Assembly: GCA_029204225.1 (NCBI GenBank) | Contig: CM055102.1 | Location: forward strand, 39,009,014 to 39,073,013 | Direction of reading: 5' to 3' | Source of the DNA: Diphasiastrum complanatum | Lineage: Eukaryota > Streptophyta > Lycopodiopsida > Lycopodiales > Lycopodiaceae | Length of the DNA: 64,000 nucleotides | Shown: one piece after another, positions 33,979 to 45,282 of the stretch | Position numbering within the stretch: the stretch's first letter is position 1 | Layout: every line of letters begins with the position of its first letter | Made by a program: the position numbers and the translations under genes | The notes under the pieces: generated by a model | The model's input: the letters and a program-made list of their open reading frames with translations, nothing else | Told to the model about the DNA's origin: nothing | The model's database searches: none

Positions 33979-34700
33979 AAACATCGTCAAGGAGCTTCGC
34001 GAACGGAATGAGAAAAATGATAAGTTAGTAGTTGTTATCTTCTCTTCCATCGAAAATAGCATCATACTCGATCTCTCATCAATAACAAATGAACGAAAAC
34101 TATGGGATGCGCTGATAGCAAGGTTTAAAACCAAATCATGCAACCAAATCATGCATTTGAAAGATCAACTCACATACCCGCATTGGGATGGTAAAGATCT
34201 CACAACATTCATAAGAAAGATGAAGAACCTATTTATTTCTTTGCACAATGCTAGCATGGAGCACTATGATAACAGACAAGAGTCTAATCAAGCTCTGTAT
34301 AGCAACAAGGATTAATGTAAAAAGAAGCCCAATTCTAAGAGGGAGTTGTCTTGAAGATCCAACCGCAATCAACAGAAGGATGCAGACAAAGAAGGAAGAT
34401 CAAAGGCAACTACCCAAGCATAAACCGCAAGGTGGTGATAAGAAGTTATACGTTAGAGCTGATGTGACGATTATATCATTGATACATGCTGGTTAAATCC
34501 AAACATTAAATGTGCACACTGTCATAAAAAGGGTCATGCGGTAGCAGACTGCTTTTAGAACCCAAGAAGCACGAAGACATAGAGCAGGAAGAAGCCCTCC
34601 AACAGCTCATCGTATGTAGGGGATCCAGAGTCCTCAAAGATGGCTAAGGAGAGAGCGACAAACAATCCATCCACCTATCTATGCACCGAAGTGTGCACCA
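33979..34700 (+). pseudogene. Copia gag with CCHC knuckle
   Basis: VKELRERNEKNDKLVVVIF, ERKLWDALIARFKTKSCNQ and LTTFIRKMKNLF (33985-34250) are gag helices. CAHCHKKGHAVADC (34511-34552) is a perfect CX2CX4HX4C knuckle, followed by a TAG at 34556-34558. Confidence 0.8.
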
Positions 34701-35147
34701 CATCTCAAGTTGATGTACAAGAAGTCATTCTTGACTCTGGTGCTACATCACATTTTGTGACCACCAAGCATGATTGCTGATTACCGCAAGACCGATTCCT
34801 CCAGATACATTACTCTGGGAGATGGATCAAGGCACCAAGTAAGTGTAACAGGCCGACTATGGTTGTATGCCAATGACATAGATAGGAAGCTTGACAACGT
34901 GCTATACGTCCCAACACTTCAAAAGGATCTATTATTTGTCACAAAGTTGGTTGATGCAGGCATGAACGTTAACTTTGTAGATGACTCATGTGAAGTGACT
35001 GAAGCGAACAACACTTACATCATCACACAAGGAAAGCGCGGAGGCAACCTGTACCATTTGAAATCCGAGTTCCAACTGAACAAGCACACCAGATTCACGA
35101 GTCCACTGACATTGTATGGCATAGAAGGCTATGTCATACGAATGTGA
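34701..35147 (+). pseudogene. Copia protease region
   Basis: VILDSGATSHFVTTKHD has the active-site Asp at 34732. A stop follows; the next frame from 34770 reads ITLGDGSRHQVSVTGRL and YVPTLQKDLLFVTKLVD. Confidence 0.82.
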
Positions 35148-35889
35148 TGGCTCTATACAAGGCCAGTCAGAACAGAGTATCTATCAGCACAAGCATCAAA
35201 GATGCAAACAATCTGAAATCATGTGAAGCATGTAACAAAGGCAATATGTCAAGAATAGCCTTCACAAGAGACTCGTTCAAGACAATAGAGCTCTTGGAAA
35301 TGATACATTCTGACATCTGCGGAACTTTTGATGTAGTCTCACTTGGAGGTTCAAAATACTACATCACATTATTGATGACTTTAGCAAATTTGCTACCTTA
35401 TACTTCATACACAACAAATCAGAGGCACTTGAAAAGTTTACAAAGTTTGTAAACTGGGCCGAGAAATGGACCAAGAAGAAGGTGAAGCAGCTAAGAACCG
35501 ACAGAGGCAGAGAATACATCTCCAACCGATTTGCCGAGTTTTGCAGCAAGTGCGAAATCTTACACATGAAGACCACAACTTACACACCGCAACACAATGG
35601 TGCGGATGAGAGAAGGAACTACACACTCATGGAAGCCGCAAGATCCATGATGGCTTACTCCAAACCATCAAAAATCTTATGGGCTGAAGCAGTAGCTATA
35701 GCCAACTACTTGGAGAATCGAATTGGCAAATCTGGCATTCCTAACACCACCCCACACAGAGTATGGTGGAAGAACCAGCCGAGTCTAGCTCATGTTTGCA
35801 TATTCAGATGTGTAGAATATGCACACTCACCAGACAAGAAGCAGAAGAAGCTGGACAATAAAGTCGATAGGATTTCTTGTTGGATGTGA
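35148..35889 (+). pseudogene. Copia integrase
   Basis: CEACNKGNMSRIAFTRDS and MIHSDICGTF open the domain. RTDRGREYISNRFAEFC gives the second catalytic Asp; TPQHNGADERRNYTLMEAA contains the catalytic Glu. A shift lies near 35390 and a stop at 35887. Confidence 0.85.
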
Positions 35890-36088
35890 TGTACACTCAT
35901 CATACTACAGGCTGTACAGGCCAGAGACCAATCGGATCAAAATTGTTCAAGTTTGACAAAGCTAGAACGATGGTCGACGAAGACCCTGTTGGTTGTGAGA
36001 TTCTAAACAAGACATACTATGACCTACCCTCATCAACAAAGGGAGTAGATGATGAACACTTGGAACAAGACAGTCTTGACAAGAACAA

Positions 36089-36742
36089 ATGGATACAAGC
36101 AATGAAGGAAGAAGTACACTCCATGAAACCAACAAAGTATGGACACTTGAGTCGGTTCCAGATGGCAGAAAGACTATCAAATGCAAATGGATCTATAAGT
36201 ACATGTATGGAGCTGATGATAAGGTATCAAGATACAAAGCAAGGCTGGTAGCCAAAGGTTTCTCTCAGAAATATGACATTGACTACACCAAAACCTTTTC
36301 TCTAGTTGTAAAGCATACCTCTGTACGCTTATTGATCGCATACGCAGCAACATACAACCTAAAGATCCACATTGTGGACAAGAAGACTACTTTTCTACAT
36401 GGAATACTCGAAAATAGACTCTATATGGATCAGCCACCAGGTTTTACATGTGAATCATTCTCTGATTATGCTTGCAGGATGCACAAAGGCATCTATGGAC
36501 TGAAACAGTTCGCCAGAAAATGGTATAAGAAAAAAGATCATGCTTTAAGATCCTTAGGCTTTCAACCATTGATAGTAGACTATCTATGTAAAGGTTGTGC
36601 ATGGAGAGATCATCATAATAGGTGTCTACGTAGATGACACACTAATCCTATCAAGGAGCAATGACCTAATTGACAAGTGAAGCATGATATCTCCAAACAT
36701 TTTGAGATATCAGACCTGGGTGAAGCATGATGCTATCTAGGA
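36089..36742 (+). pseudogene. Copia reverse transcriptase
   Basis: VWTLESVPDGRKTIKCKWIY, YKARLVAKGFSQKYDIDY and LYMDQPPGF, then GIYGLKQFARKWYKK, mark the fingers and palm. The catalytic YVDD is at 36627-36638 but in a different frame from the N-terminal part, so the enzyme is broken. Confidence 0.88.
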
Positions 36743-37670
36743 TTGGAAATCAATGAGAACCAAAAATTGAATTTGCACCAGTCGAGGTATACTCAGAGGA
36801 TCATTGATGACTTTCATATGACTGAATGTAAAGGAGTCAACACTCTGATGGTCACAAGGACAGTAGTGACCAACGCAGACTATCTGAAGAACGTCGAAGA
36901 GAGCGAAGCAATGCCCAACAATCCCTACAAAAGGCTGATAGGTTCTTTAATGTGTTTGGCTGACATCACTAGACCGAATATTGCATATGCAGTATTCAGA
37001 TTGAGTCAGTTCAACATCAATCCGGGACCAACACACTAGAAGATTGCCAAAAGAGTCTTGCAATACCTACAACAAACGAAAGATTACATACTCTGCTATT
37101 CACGCTGATTGAGACATCAAGTCAAGTCCTATAGTGATGCAAGTTGGGCATCATTGAAGGATGATTATAAGAGTGTATCAGGAAGCTGCACCATAGCAGC
37201 AAATGCCGATGTTGCAAGAAGCAAATGACCACCGCACAATCATCCTATGAAGCTGAATATGTCGCTGCCATGAAGATGGCCAACGAATTGACATGGCTCA
37301 GATAGTTCCTTGATAGAATGAGAGCAATGAGTTGTTGATCCTCTACATGGACAACACCTCTACCATACACCCGATGAAGGACCTTGTGTTTCATTCACAA
37401 ACGAACCACATTGCAATCAAGTACCACTTGTTCAAAGACATGGTTGAAAAAGATAAGTTGAGAACTATGTTCATTCCAACCAAGCAAATGGTTGTTGATA
37501 TATTCACAAAACTCTTAGACAAGGGATTGTTTGAAAGACAAAGAGCCAGCCTAGGAATCATAAGACTACCACACTTTGAGAAGGAGCTCAAGAAACATGA
37601 TGTTTCTACCTACAAAGCATTTATAGCTTATGGTCCAGTACCTACAAAAATACACGTAAAGGGCCAATAG
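36743..37670 (+). pseudogene. Copia RNase H and C-terminus
   Basis: The connection region YKRLIGSLMCLADITRPN is followed by RNase H pieces in several frames: YSDASWASLKDD near 37130, CHQEAN-like damage, SYEAEYVAAMK near 37245, then YMDNTSTIHPMKDLVFHSQ and IFTKLLDKGLFE. Confidence 0.82.
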
Positions 37671-37837
37671 GCCTTACTTGCAAAAATACTCTTAAAAGTC
37701 CAGCAGTCTGTCTCTGCAGAAATACACAAAAACTGCCCATAGATAGAAACTGTAAGCAACCGCAACCGCAATGCAAATGGTTTCAATGAAGGCCACTGCA
37801 AACAACTGCTAAGTCCTGCAAACGGTTTCAACGAAGG

Positions 37838-37842
37838 CCACC
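37838..37842. repeat. Target-site duplication CCACC, left
   Basis: Matches 42942-42946. Confidence 0.88.
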
Positions 37843-39060
37843 TGTTGTAAAGCTACCTTTACAAGCTTTACTTCCGGCGCCATCGGCGCCAGCTATGTCC
37901 CCGGCGCCAGCAGCGCCCCTGCTGCTCCCGGCGCCACTGTGACCAGAATCCAGCCGGCGCCAAGTTCCTATGGCTGAAAATCTTTGATCAGTTCTAGCGG
38001 AGTCCAGAGAGCTCAGATCGATGTGCAATCACCTCACACGATCTAGGCATGATTAAAAGAAGCCTGGGGATCAATAAAATCTAGAGAGAGAAAATGACTT
38101 TCTAGAAAGAGAAAATCCTAGAGAGAGAGAAATGTGCTTTACCAGCTTGGGTAGAGTGCTTGGTATGAGGGGGGGTGCCGAATCACATCAATACTATAGG
38201 GGAGTGCGGGTTGCGACTCAGGGCGAGCTCCAACCAAGTCTCAGCCTCCCTTGCTGGAATGTTGTCATGGCTCTCGCCTTGGCATGCTAGCGCCCCGGAG
38301 ACTAGGGTCGGTCACACACTTGAAATGTAACCTTCTCAGATTTATCAATAAAGTGGGATTTTCCTCAAACTGACTCTGATTACGTTTTGGGTTTCAGTGT
38401 TCGGTAAAAGCGCCAGTTGTAAGGCCGCTTTCAAAATTTTTAACTTGGCACATAGCTGAGGGTCGTATCCCGGGACGCCAGCAGTATGCCGTCGGGACCA
38501 TTCGGTCCGTGGCGCCAGCGGTATGCTGTCGGAACCATTTGGTCCAGGAACTGGTTGTTTCCATATCTGTCGCGGCTTGTGGTTCTGAGTGTTCCTTGCA
38601 TGAACGTGAATGGGTTAAGCTCTTGGGGAACGGGCTCTAACCTGTCGGCTGAGTTGGATGGCTTGCTTGGGTGGATGTTACCTGTTTATGGCTGTCCAGT
38701 CTGGCGTGGCGCCAGGTTGGCTTCCAGCGCTCGTGACGAAGCTTTCAGTTGATTAAGTCTGATGTAAGTTAGACCGCTTGCTTGGAATGGATGTTACTCG
38801 TTTGTAACGAAATTTCGAGTTGGTTAAGTTTGATGTATGTCGGGCGGCTTGCTTGGAGGGAAGTCATCCACGTCGGGACCCCCGATCTGGCATGGCGCCA
38901 GGTTGGATCTCAATGTTGGTTTTCGGAACTTCAAGTTGGTTAAGTCTGATCGTTGTTGGCGAGTTGGCTGCTTGTATGTCAAGTGGGTTTGGATGGCAAG
39001 AGTTGAAGGCTGGGAAGCTAAGTTGTGGTTCCTGGCTCCCGTTGGGATGCCTACGCTACA
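37843..39060 (+). repeat. 5' LTR of the GC-rich element
   Basis: It contains nine or so GGCGCC sites, six of them within 37875-37965, and an AATAAA at 38347-38352 in a position suited to RNA 3'-end formation. It ends CTACGCTACA. Relative to the other LTR it has a 16-bp extra CCCCGGAGACTAGGG-type segment and lacks a short GC-rich block. Confidence 0.93.
38347..38352 (+). terminator. Polyadenylation signal in LTR
   Basis: AATAAA within TTTATCAATAAAGTGGG; the same site is at 42226-42231 in the second LTR. Confidence 0.5.
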
Positions 39061-39062
39061 TG

Positions 39063-39074
39063 TGGTATCAGAGC
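39063..39074 (+). other. Primer-binding site of the GC-rich element
   Basis: TGGTATCAGAGC, tRNA-iMet type, two bases after the 5' LTR. Confidence 0.92.
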
Positions 39075-39144
39075 CGACTGGCCGGTCAGCTATGCGGATC
39101 TCACGGAAATGGCCACGGTTTGGGGTTCATCAAGACAACTGTTG

Positions 39145-39935
39145 TGCAAGGTGCTGCCCACAGTGTAAGCACGGGTGCGTCCACGGTCGGGGTGGTTGGC
39201 AGGATGGGGGCTTGATGAGTCAAAGTGCTGCCCTTGAGGTGTAAGCACGGTCAGTTTTCGCGGTTCGGGCCTGGCGCCGTCTGCACGTAGGACAGATGAG
39301 GCAATGTGCTGCCATTAGGATGGTGTAAGCACGGTCTGTGCCTTGTGGGGTGCGGGGTGACATATTCGCGATGGCCACCGTTCGTTTAGCTATAAGGGCT
39401 ATCGACCAAATTTGGTGGGGGCGTTACTGAGGCAATGTGCTGTCTAACGGTGAAAGCACGGGTGCGTCCACGATTTGGGTGGTATGCTGCCGATCGTTTA
39501 GCTATAAGGGCTATCGACTAAATTTGGTGGGGGCGTTACTGAGGCAATGTGCTGCCTAACGGTGAAAGCACGGGTGTGTCCACAAGGGTGGTATATTCAA
39601 GGATAGCTGCCATTCGTTTAGCTATAAGGGCTATCGACCAAATTTGGTGGGGGCGTTACTGAGGCAATGTGCTGCCTAACGGTGAAAGCACGGGTGCGTC
39701 CACGATTGGAGGGTAAGCTGGCGATCGTTTAGCTATAAGGGCTATCGACTAGATTTGGTGGGGGCGTTACTGAGGCAATGTGTTGCCTGACGGTGAAAGC
39801 ACGGGTGCGTCCATGGGGGTGGTATATTCAAGGATAGCTGCCGATCGTCTAGCTATAAGGGCTATCGACCAAAAAGTGGTGGGGCGTGACTGAGGCAATG
39901 TGCTGCTTAATGGTGAAAGCACGGATGGTTGGAGG
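39145..39935 (+). repeat. Internal tandem array with 112/120-bp higher-order period
   Basis: Units start TGAGGCAATGTGCTGCC at 39428, 39540, 39660, 39771 and 39891, spaced 112, 120, 111 and 120. The longer units alone contain TATATTCAAGGATAGCTGCC, so two unit types alternate to make a ~232-bp higher-order repeat. All include GGTGAAAGCACGGGTG and TAGCTATAAGGGCTATCGAC. Three more degenerate, shorter copies occur at 39145-39425. Confidence 0.92.
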
Positions 39936-41694
39936 GGTGTCCTATGTGGGCTGATTCTGTGATTGATTTGTATGGGCGCAGCCAGACAAAGGTCCGTTGG
40001 CAGGACCATCTCAAAGGGGGACCTTGTCTTTGTTACTTGTTAGTAAACCTGCCTGAGTGTCTTACTTGTATGTATTCGTGGTGAGTCTTAGTACTCGTGC
40101 TTTGCCTGGTTTGCATGATTGCTTGTGATACAAGGAGCTGATGGCTCTAGAAGGAACCTTTTCTTTTGAAGGCTGATACCATCAAACAAAGAGGACTACA
40201 GAATCTGTGGGGCAGATTTGCAGTTCAAGTACTCACACGTGAACGACAACGAAACGACTCAATGTTTGCAAAGGATGGATGGCTGGCCTGTTTCTTGGGT
40301 TAGTTTCATTTGCGACAACGCCCACCAGACGCAAGCAGAAAGTCAAAAGTTGGAAAGGGCAATTTCAGGGGAGATCTTCTATGGAACAATTGGTCTTCAT
40401 TTTGGGACGGCCACCTTCGGAACTGAAACTCACTGAGCATGGGTGATATCCAGTATCAGTTGGTTTTTTTCTCAAAGGGGAAAAGACTAGGATCCTCTTC
40501 AGAGATTGGCAACAAGTTGGATCGAGCCCTAATCCTAGCAGATGGGAAGCAAAGTGTTGGAAAGGCTTTTTGTCCAAAGAACTCTACTCTAAGTCCAATC
40601 AGCTGATTTTATAAGTGGAGGGGAACTATCACACACACCTCTCTCTTGGGGCAAATTTTGAATGAAAGTTGATCCAAATGGGGGCAAATTCAAGGTGACC
40701 TAGCCATACTCACACGAGGAGACTGGCGAACTTTGGACCTAATAAGTTGACAAGTTTTTGTTGTGGAAAGGAAAGTGTGTTATAGGCTTTCTCTGGACTA
40801 GCAATGATGAGGAAACATATGAGTACGCTGGCTTGTGTTACGTGTAAGGCAGCTGATCAATGAAGGAACTGTGAAAGTTGAGTCTTGCATGAGAGACTTG
40901 GTATTTCAAACGGACGCTAAGGGACAGTTCGCGTTGAGATTGGACTAGTGCAAACTCTGGGTGCATGTGTCTGATTCAAAGAGAGCTACTTGAAGCCAAG
41001 CTCGATGTACACTTCTTGTTTTGACTGTGAGGCAATTGACCAGTGATGGAATTGTGAAAGTCAAGTTTTGCCACGAGGTCAATGGTTACATTTGGGCTGA
41101 TTCAAAGAGCTACTTCAAGCTAAGTGAGAGGTGCATTGCGGAGTACTCAATCTTTGCCTACCTTAAAGAGCCAAGATGGAAAAGTATCAAGATCAGTCTG
41201 GGACAAGGAGAGAAATCAAGGTGCAGAAGCAACAAGGCACGGAGTGGACCATAAAGTAGACAATCAAACGATAAATCCTTCGGCTCAAGGAGCCTTGATA
41301 CCTGTGCGGAACTGAACAAATCTGGAGCTCAGGGAGCTCAACACAAAGTGCATCAAGGACAAATCAGGAGCTCAAAGGAGTTCCAAAGTCGAAAGTTAGA
41401 AGCGACAGGGGCGTACATTTCAAAGAAAGGCCTCTGTCACCAGTTAATAAGGTTCTCGGGTTTTACGAAAGCGATATCAAATCTACGCTTTTCCTAGACA
41501 AAGATATTTTTTTCAAGTTATGTAATTTTTCAGTACAATAAGCTGAGCCTCCGACTTGTGGTGTGCCAGCTTCAATGTTAATAAAAAGTGGCCAGTAAAT
41601 TGAGTACTGTGCCAAGTAGCTTAAATGTATAGTCATTTTAATTGGGAGACACCTTTATTTCAATCTGACATCTGATGAGGACATCAGATTTTAT
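39936..41694 (+). other. Non-coding interior of the GC-rich element
   Basis: No retroelement protein motif is present on either strand. The composition is near 45% GC, and a repeated phrase, TTCAAAGAGCTACTTCAAGC / AGAGAGCTACTTGAAGCC, marks an old internal duplication near 40978 and 41102. Confidence 0.6.
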
Positions 41695-41708
41695 AAAGGT
41701 GGGGTGGA
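41695..41708 (+). other. Polypurine tract of the GC-rich element
   Basis: AAAGGTGGGGTGGA directly precedes the second LTR. Confidence 0.85.
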
Positions 41709-42941
41709 TGTTGTAAAGCTACCTTTACAAGCTTTACTTCCGGCGCCATCGGCGCCAGCTATGTCCCCGGCGCCAGCAGCGCCCCTGCCGCTCCTGGCCC
41801 CAACGGCGCCGGCGCCGCTCCCGGCGCCACTGTGACCAGAATCCAGCCGGCGCCAAGTTCCTATGGCTGAAAATCTTTGATCGGTTCTAGCGGAGTCCAG
41901 AGACCTTAGATCGATGTGCAATCACCTCACACGATCTAGGCATGATTAAAGGAAACATGGGGATCAATAGAATCTAGAGAGAGAAAATAACTTTCTAGAA
42001 AGAGAAAATCCTAGAGAGAGAAAAACGTGCTTTACCAGCTTGGGTAGAGTGCTTGGTATGAGGGGGGGTGCCGAATCACACCAATACTATAGGGGAGTGC
42101 GGGTTGCGACTCAGGGCAAGCTCCAACCAAGTCTCAGCCTCCCTTGCTGGAATGTTGTCATGGCTCTCGCCTTGGCATGCTAGCGCTCGGTCACACACTT
42201 GAAATGTAACCTTCTCAGATTTATCAATAAAGTGGGATTTTCCTCAAACTGACTCTGATTACCTTCTGGGTTTCAGTGTTCGGTAAAAGTGCCAGTTGTA
42301 AGGCCGCTTTCAAAATTTTTAACTTGGCACATAGCTGAGGGTCGTATCCCGGGACGCCAGCGGTATGCCGTCAGGGACCATTCGGTCCGTGGCGCCAGCG
42401 GTATGCTGTCGGGACCATTTGGTCCAGGAACTGGTTGTTTCCATATCGGATCGCGGCTTGTGGTTCTGAGTGTTCCTTGCATGAACGTGAATGGGTTAAG
42501 CTCTTGGGGAACGGGCTCTAACCTGTCGGCTGAGTTGGATGGCTTGCTTGGGTGGATGTTACCTGTTTATGGCTGTCCAGTCTGGCGTGGCACCAGGATG
42601 GCTTCCAGCACTCGTGACGAAGCTTTCAGTTGGTTAAGTCTGATGTAAGTCAGACCGCTTGCTTGGAATGAATGTTACTCTTTTGTAATGAAGCTTCGAG
42701 TTGGTTAAGTTTGATGTATGTCGGGCGGCTTGCTTGGAGGGAAGTCACCCACGTCGGGACCCCCGATCTGGCTTGGCGCCAGGTTGGATCTCAATGTTGG
42801 TTTTCAGAACTTCAAGTTGGTTAAGTCTGATCGTTGTTGGCGAGTTGGCTGCTTGTATGTCAAGTGGGTTTGGATGGCAAGAGTTGAAGGCTGGGAAGCT
42901 AAGTAGTGGTTCCCGGCTCCCTTTGGGATGCCTGCACTACA
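41709..42941 (+). repeat. 3' LTR of the GC-rich element
   Basis: It matches 37843-39060 along its whole length. An extra GC block with GGCGCCGGCGCC near 41804-41820 is present only here. Confidence 0.93.
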
Positions 42942-42946
42942 CCACC
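42942..42946. repeat. Target-site duplication CCACC, right
   Basis: Matches 37838-37842. Confidence 0.88.
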
Positions 42947-45282
42947 ATAGGCAATCGCAAACTCCTGCAAACGGTTTCAATGAAGGCACCACAGGCAACC
43001 GTAAAGTCCTGCATATGGTCCATTACGAAGTCGAAGTAAACCGAATGCAACTTCAACCGCAACGCACCGCAAGAGTCAATGTTATGGTTACAAGCGAAGA
43101 TCGACAAAGCACAACCGAACCGAAGGCAACCATGAAAGAAAAACAACTAAGGCAACAAAGACCATTGCAACACTCCAGTCTATGGTCCATTGTGATGCTT
43201 TAGCAAACCAAAGGTCAATACTTACGAAGACCACGGCTCACAACGAAGCAAACCGAAGGCAGTCCATGAAGGAGGTTAACCGAAGGCCACCGTAGAGTAA
43301 ACAAATACAGTTCACAACGGTTCTCTCCTCACGACCCAAAAGAACCCTCATGACCGCAACACATCATAGACAAATGATTATGGTCATAGACAGCTGCAAA
43401 AACAGTGGATCTTCATGACCCAAGTACAGGGAAGATCAAGCAAAGTACTAGATGTAGAACGAAGTCCACGGATGAAGGAGACAACAAACTGGAAGCCGTT
43501 AGTGATGCGAAAGAAAATCATTCGGATGGGGTTCAGATATGATCGTTGGTCACTACCAGCTGTATCATTCCTACAGTCCTCCAGAATGTAGACAGACACT
43601 GTTGTACTACGTTAACAAATTAATGCAGCATTCAACAAGATCAAACCAAGGTGCAGAATTAAATGAACAAGTGAATCAGACACACGAATAACAGCAGACT
43701 AATTTGCATTCAAGATCAGACATGAAAAGAGTGACATGTGCGCAACGGCTACAAAATCATCTATTAATTTTCTGATTCTTCAAGCACTACATGCAAAACC
43801 ATGCAGTGCGTTGGCGTGAGAGAAATACAGTTCTCCCACAAGTAATGTCTCGCTTACTAGCGGACTTGTGGATCTACAGATCCTACACAGAATTGTCTCA
43901 CACGCAAGCAGACTTGTATTTTGTATTTTTGTCTACTTGCTTACTAGCATTAGACTTCTTCATATGTATGTATCAGGTATCATCCAGAAGGTATATAGTC
44001 ACGTCGTGTAACTTCTAGATTAGAGTGATTAAACATCTATAGCTAATTATGAACTACAAGAGTGGCAGATTAGCCACGACCTAGAGTGTATCTACTGACG
44101 TCATGTTATCAGATCAAATATCTGTACTTCTGGGTACTTGTATGATCTTGCTGGTCCTTTTTGGAGCGTGAGGGTAGAAAAAGTGTCGCGACAATTTTTC
44201 GTGTCGCTTCGTGTCTTTTGACTTTCGCGTCGTCTGACTTTCTCCCCTGTACTGCGAAAAATTCTCTTTCACAAATTTTTTTCGTTCGTGTCTTTTTGTC
44301 AAGGTGTTTGAGAACATTTCTGCTTCGTGTCTTTTGACTTTCGCGTTCGCGAACATTTTCGTCAGGCAGAGGACTGAAAGCTAGCAAAGCTTTGGTAATA
44401 GAAACGTTTTGTTTCTTCAGTTAGAACATGCTTGAACCAATTCTTGTAATCTAATGATTAGCTTAAACCATTTTTTACTATTTCTATATAAACAGGATGA
44501 ACGATAGAGAGAAGGTTGAGATGCAAAGCATTGGTAAATGAGTTGATGTCAGAGTGCGCTAGTAAACGAGACCAGTTAATGAGTTAGAATTTGTAAGAGA
44601 TGGAGATTCTCTTGTGTCAATGCGCTGTGCAGTATGCCAAGCAGCACTCACAAAATTACTTGAGAATACAGATGCTATTTGCACATCTTGCCCCTTGTTT
44701 ATAATCTTAAATGCCTTTATGTGTTCATTATTTATGTGTATAATCTTAAATGCCTTTATGCGTTCATTAAGTTTTTCTGCACATAGGCTTGTTGGTTGAA
44801 TGATCATAAAATTAGTACTAGATAGGTGTTCATAGCAGTAGCTGATGCAAAGAGTTCGACTCTATCTAAGCTTAATCATAGGAATTAGATCAAAGAGCGT
44901 GAGAAGTAGAGACATTGAATCTAGTCACAAAAAAGTAGGGTTTTCATTAATGCGAGAAACCAAAGTTTAAAATTTAGGCTTGGACTTATTATAAAAGGAT
45001 GTAACTCGTGGGAAGAGAAGACATTCTCTCTCTCTCTCTCTCTCTTACCTCATTCATGCTTCTACATGGTTCTATTTGGGTTCTACTATCCATTGGTGCA
45101 CTATATTGGTGATAACTTGTGACCTTGTGTGTAGAATGCTTATTTTATGCTATTTTCAGATCCAGACGTGTGAAATATAGTAGCTTACTATTTTTTTATG
45201 AACATCAACTTCATCATATCTTATGTTTGATGTTTGATCAGGTTCTTAGTGAGTTTTCATTTCTTTCTTTAAGTAGATGTTA
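42947..45282 (+). other. 3' flank of the split copia element, probable LTR and downstream DNA
   Basis: The sequence resumes the phrase CTGCAAACGGTTTCAA(T/C)GAAGG that lies just left of the insertion, confirming continuity of the interrupted copia. A TATA box in TTTCTATATAAACAGG (44479-44494) and a second TATA-like TTATAAAAGG near 44989 suggest LTR promoter sequence between about 43600 and 45100, but LTR ends could not be fixed. A short (CT)n run is at 45025-45045. Confidence 0.5.

Larger units (their letters stand above)
33979..37842 (+). mobile_element. Decayed copia element, plus strand, left part; interrupted at 37843
   Basis: Gag, zinc knuckle, protease, integrase, reverse transcriptase and RNase H follow in copia order on the plus strand. 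The 5' LTR and the start of gag are missing because the element abuts the neighbouring copia relic. After RNase H the sequence is split by a GC-rich LTR element with a CCACC target duplication and resumes at 42947. Many stops and frameshifts. Confidence 0.85.
37843..42941 (+). mobile_element. GC-rich non-coding LTR retrotransposon inserted in the copia element
   Basis: LTRs of 1,218 bp (37843-39060) and 1,233 bp (41709-42941) are about 95% alike and start TGTTGTAAAGC. CCACC is duplicated at 37838-37842 and 42942-42946. The primer site TGGTATCAGAGC is at 39063 and a purine tract, AAAGGTGGGGTGGA, precedes the second LTR. The 2.6-kb interior has no gag or pol; half of it is a tandem-repeat array. 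It must use another element's proteins. The LTRs are unusual for their many GGCGCC palindromes and high GC in an AT-rich region. Confidence 0.95.

Noticed and set aside
38486-39244. Several 88-135-codon frames in the GC-rich LTR
   Set aside because: They recur in both LTR copies because the LTR is GC-rich and stop-poor; none has a domain and they shift between copies.
39145-39935. CRISPR array
   Set aside because: Units are directly adjacent and ~115 bp long with no unique spacers, in a plant retroelement.
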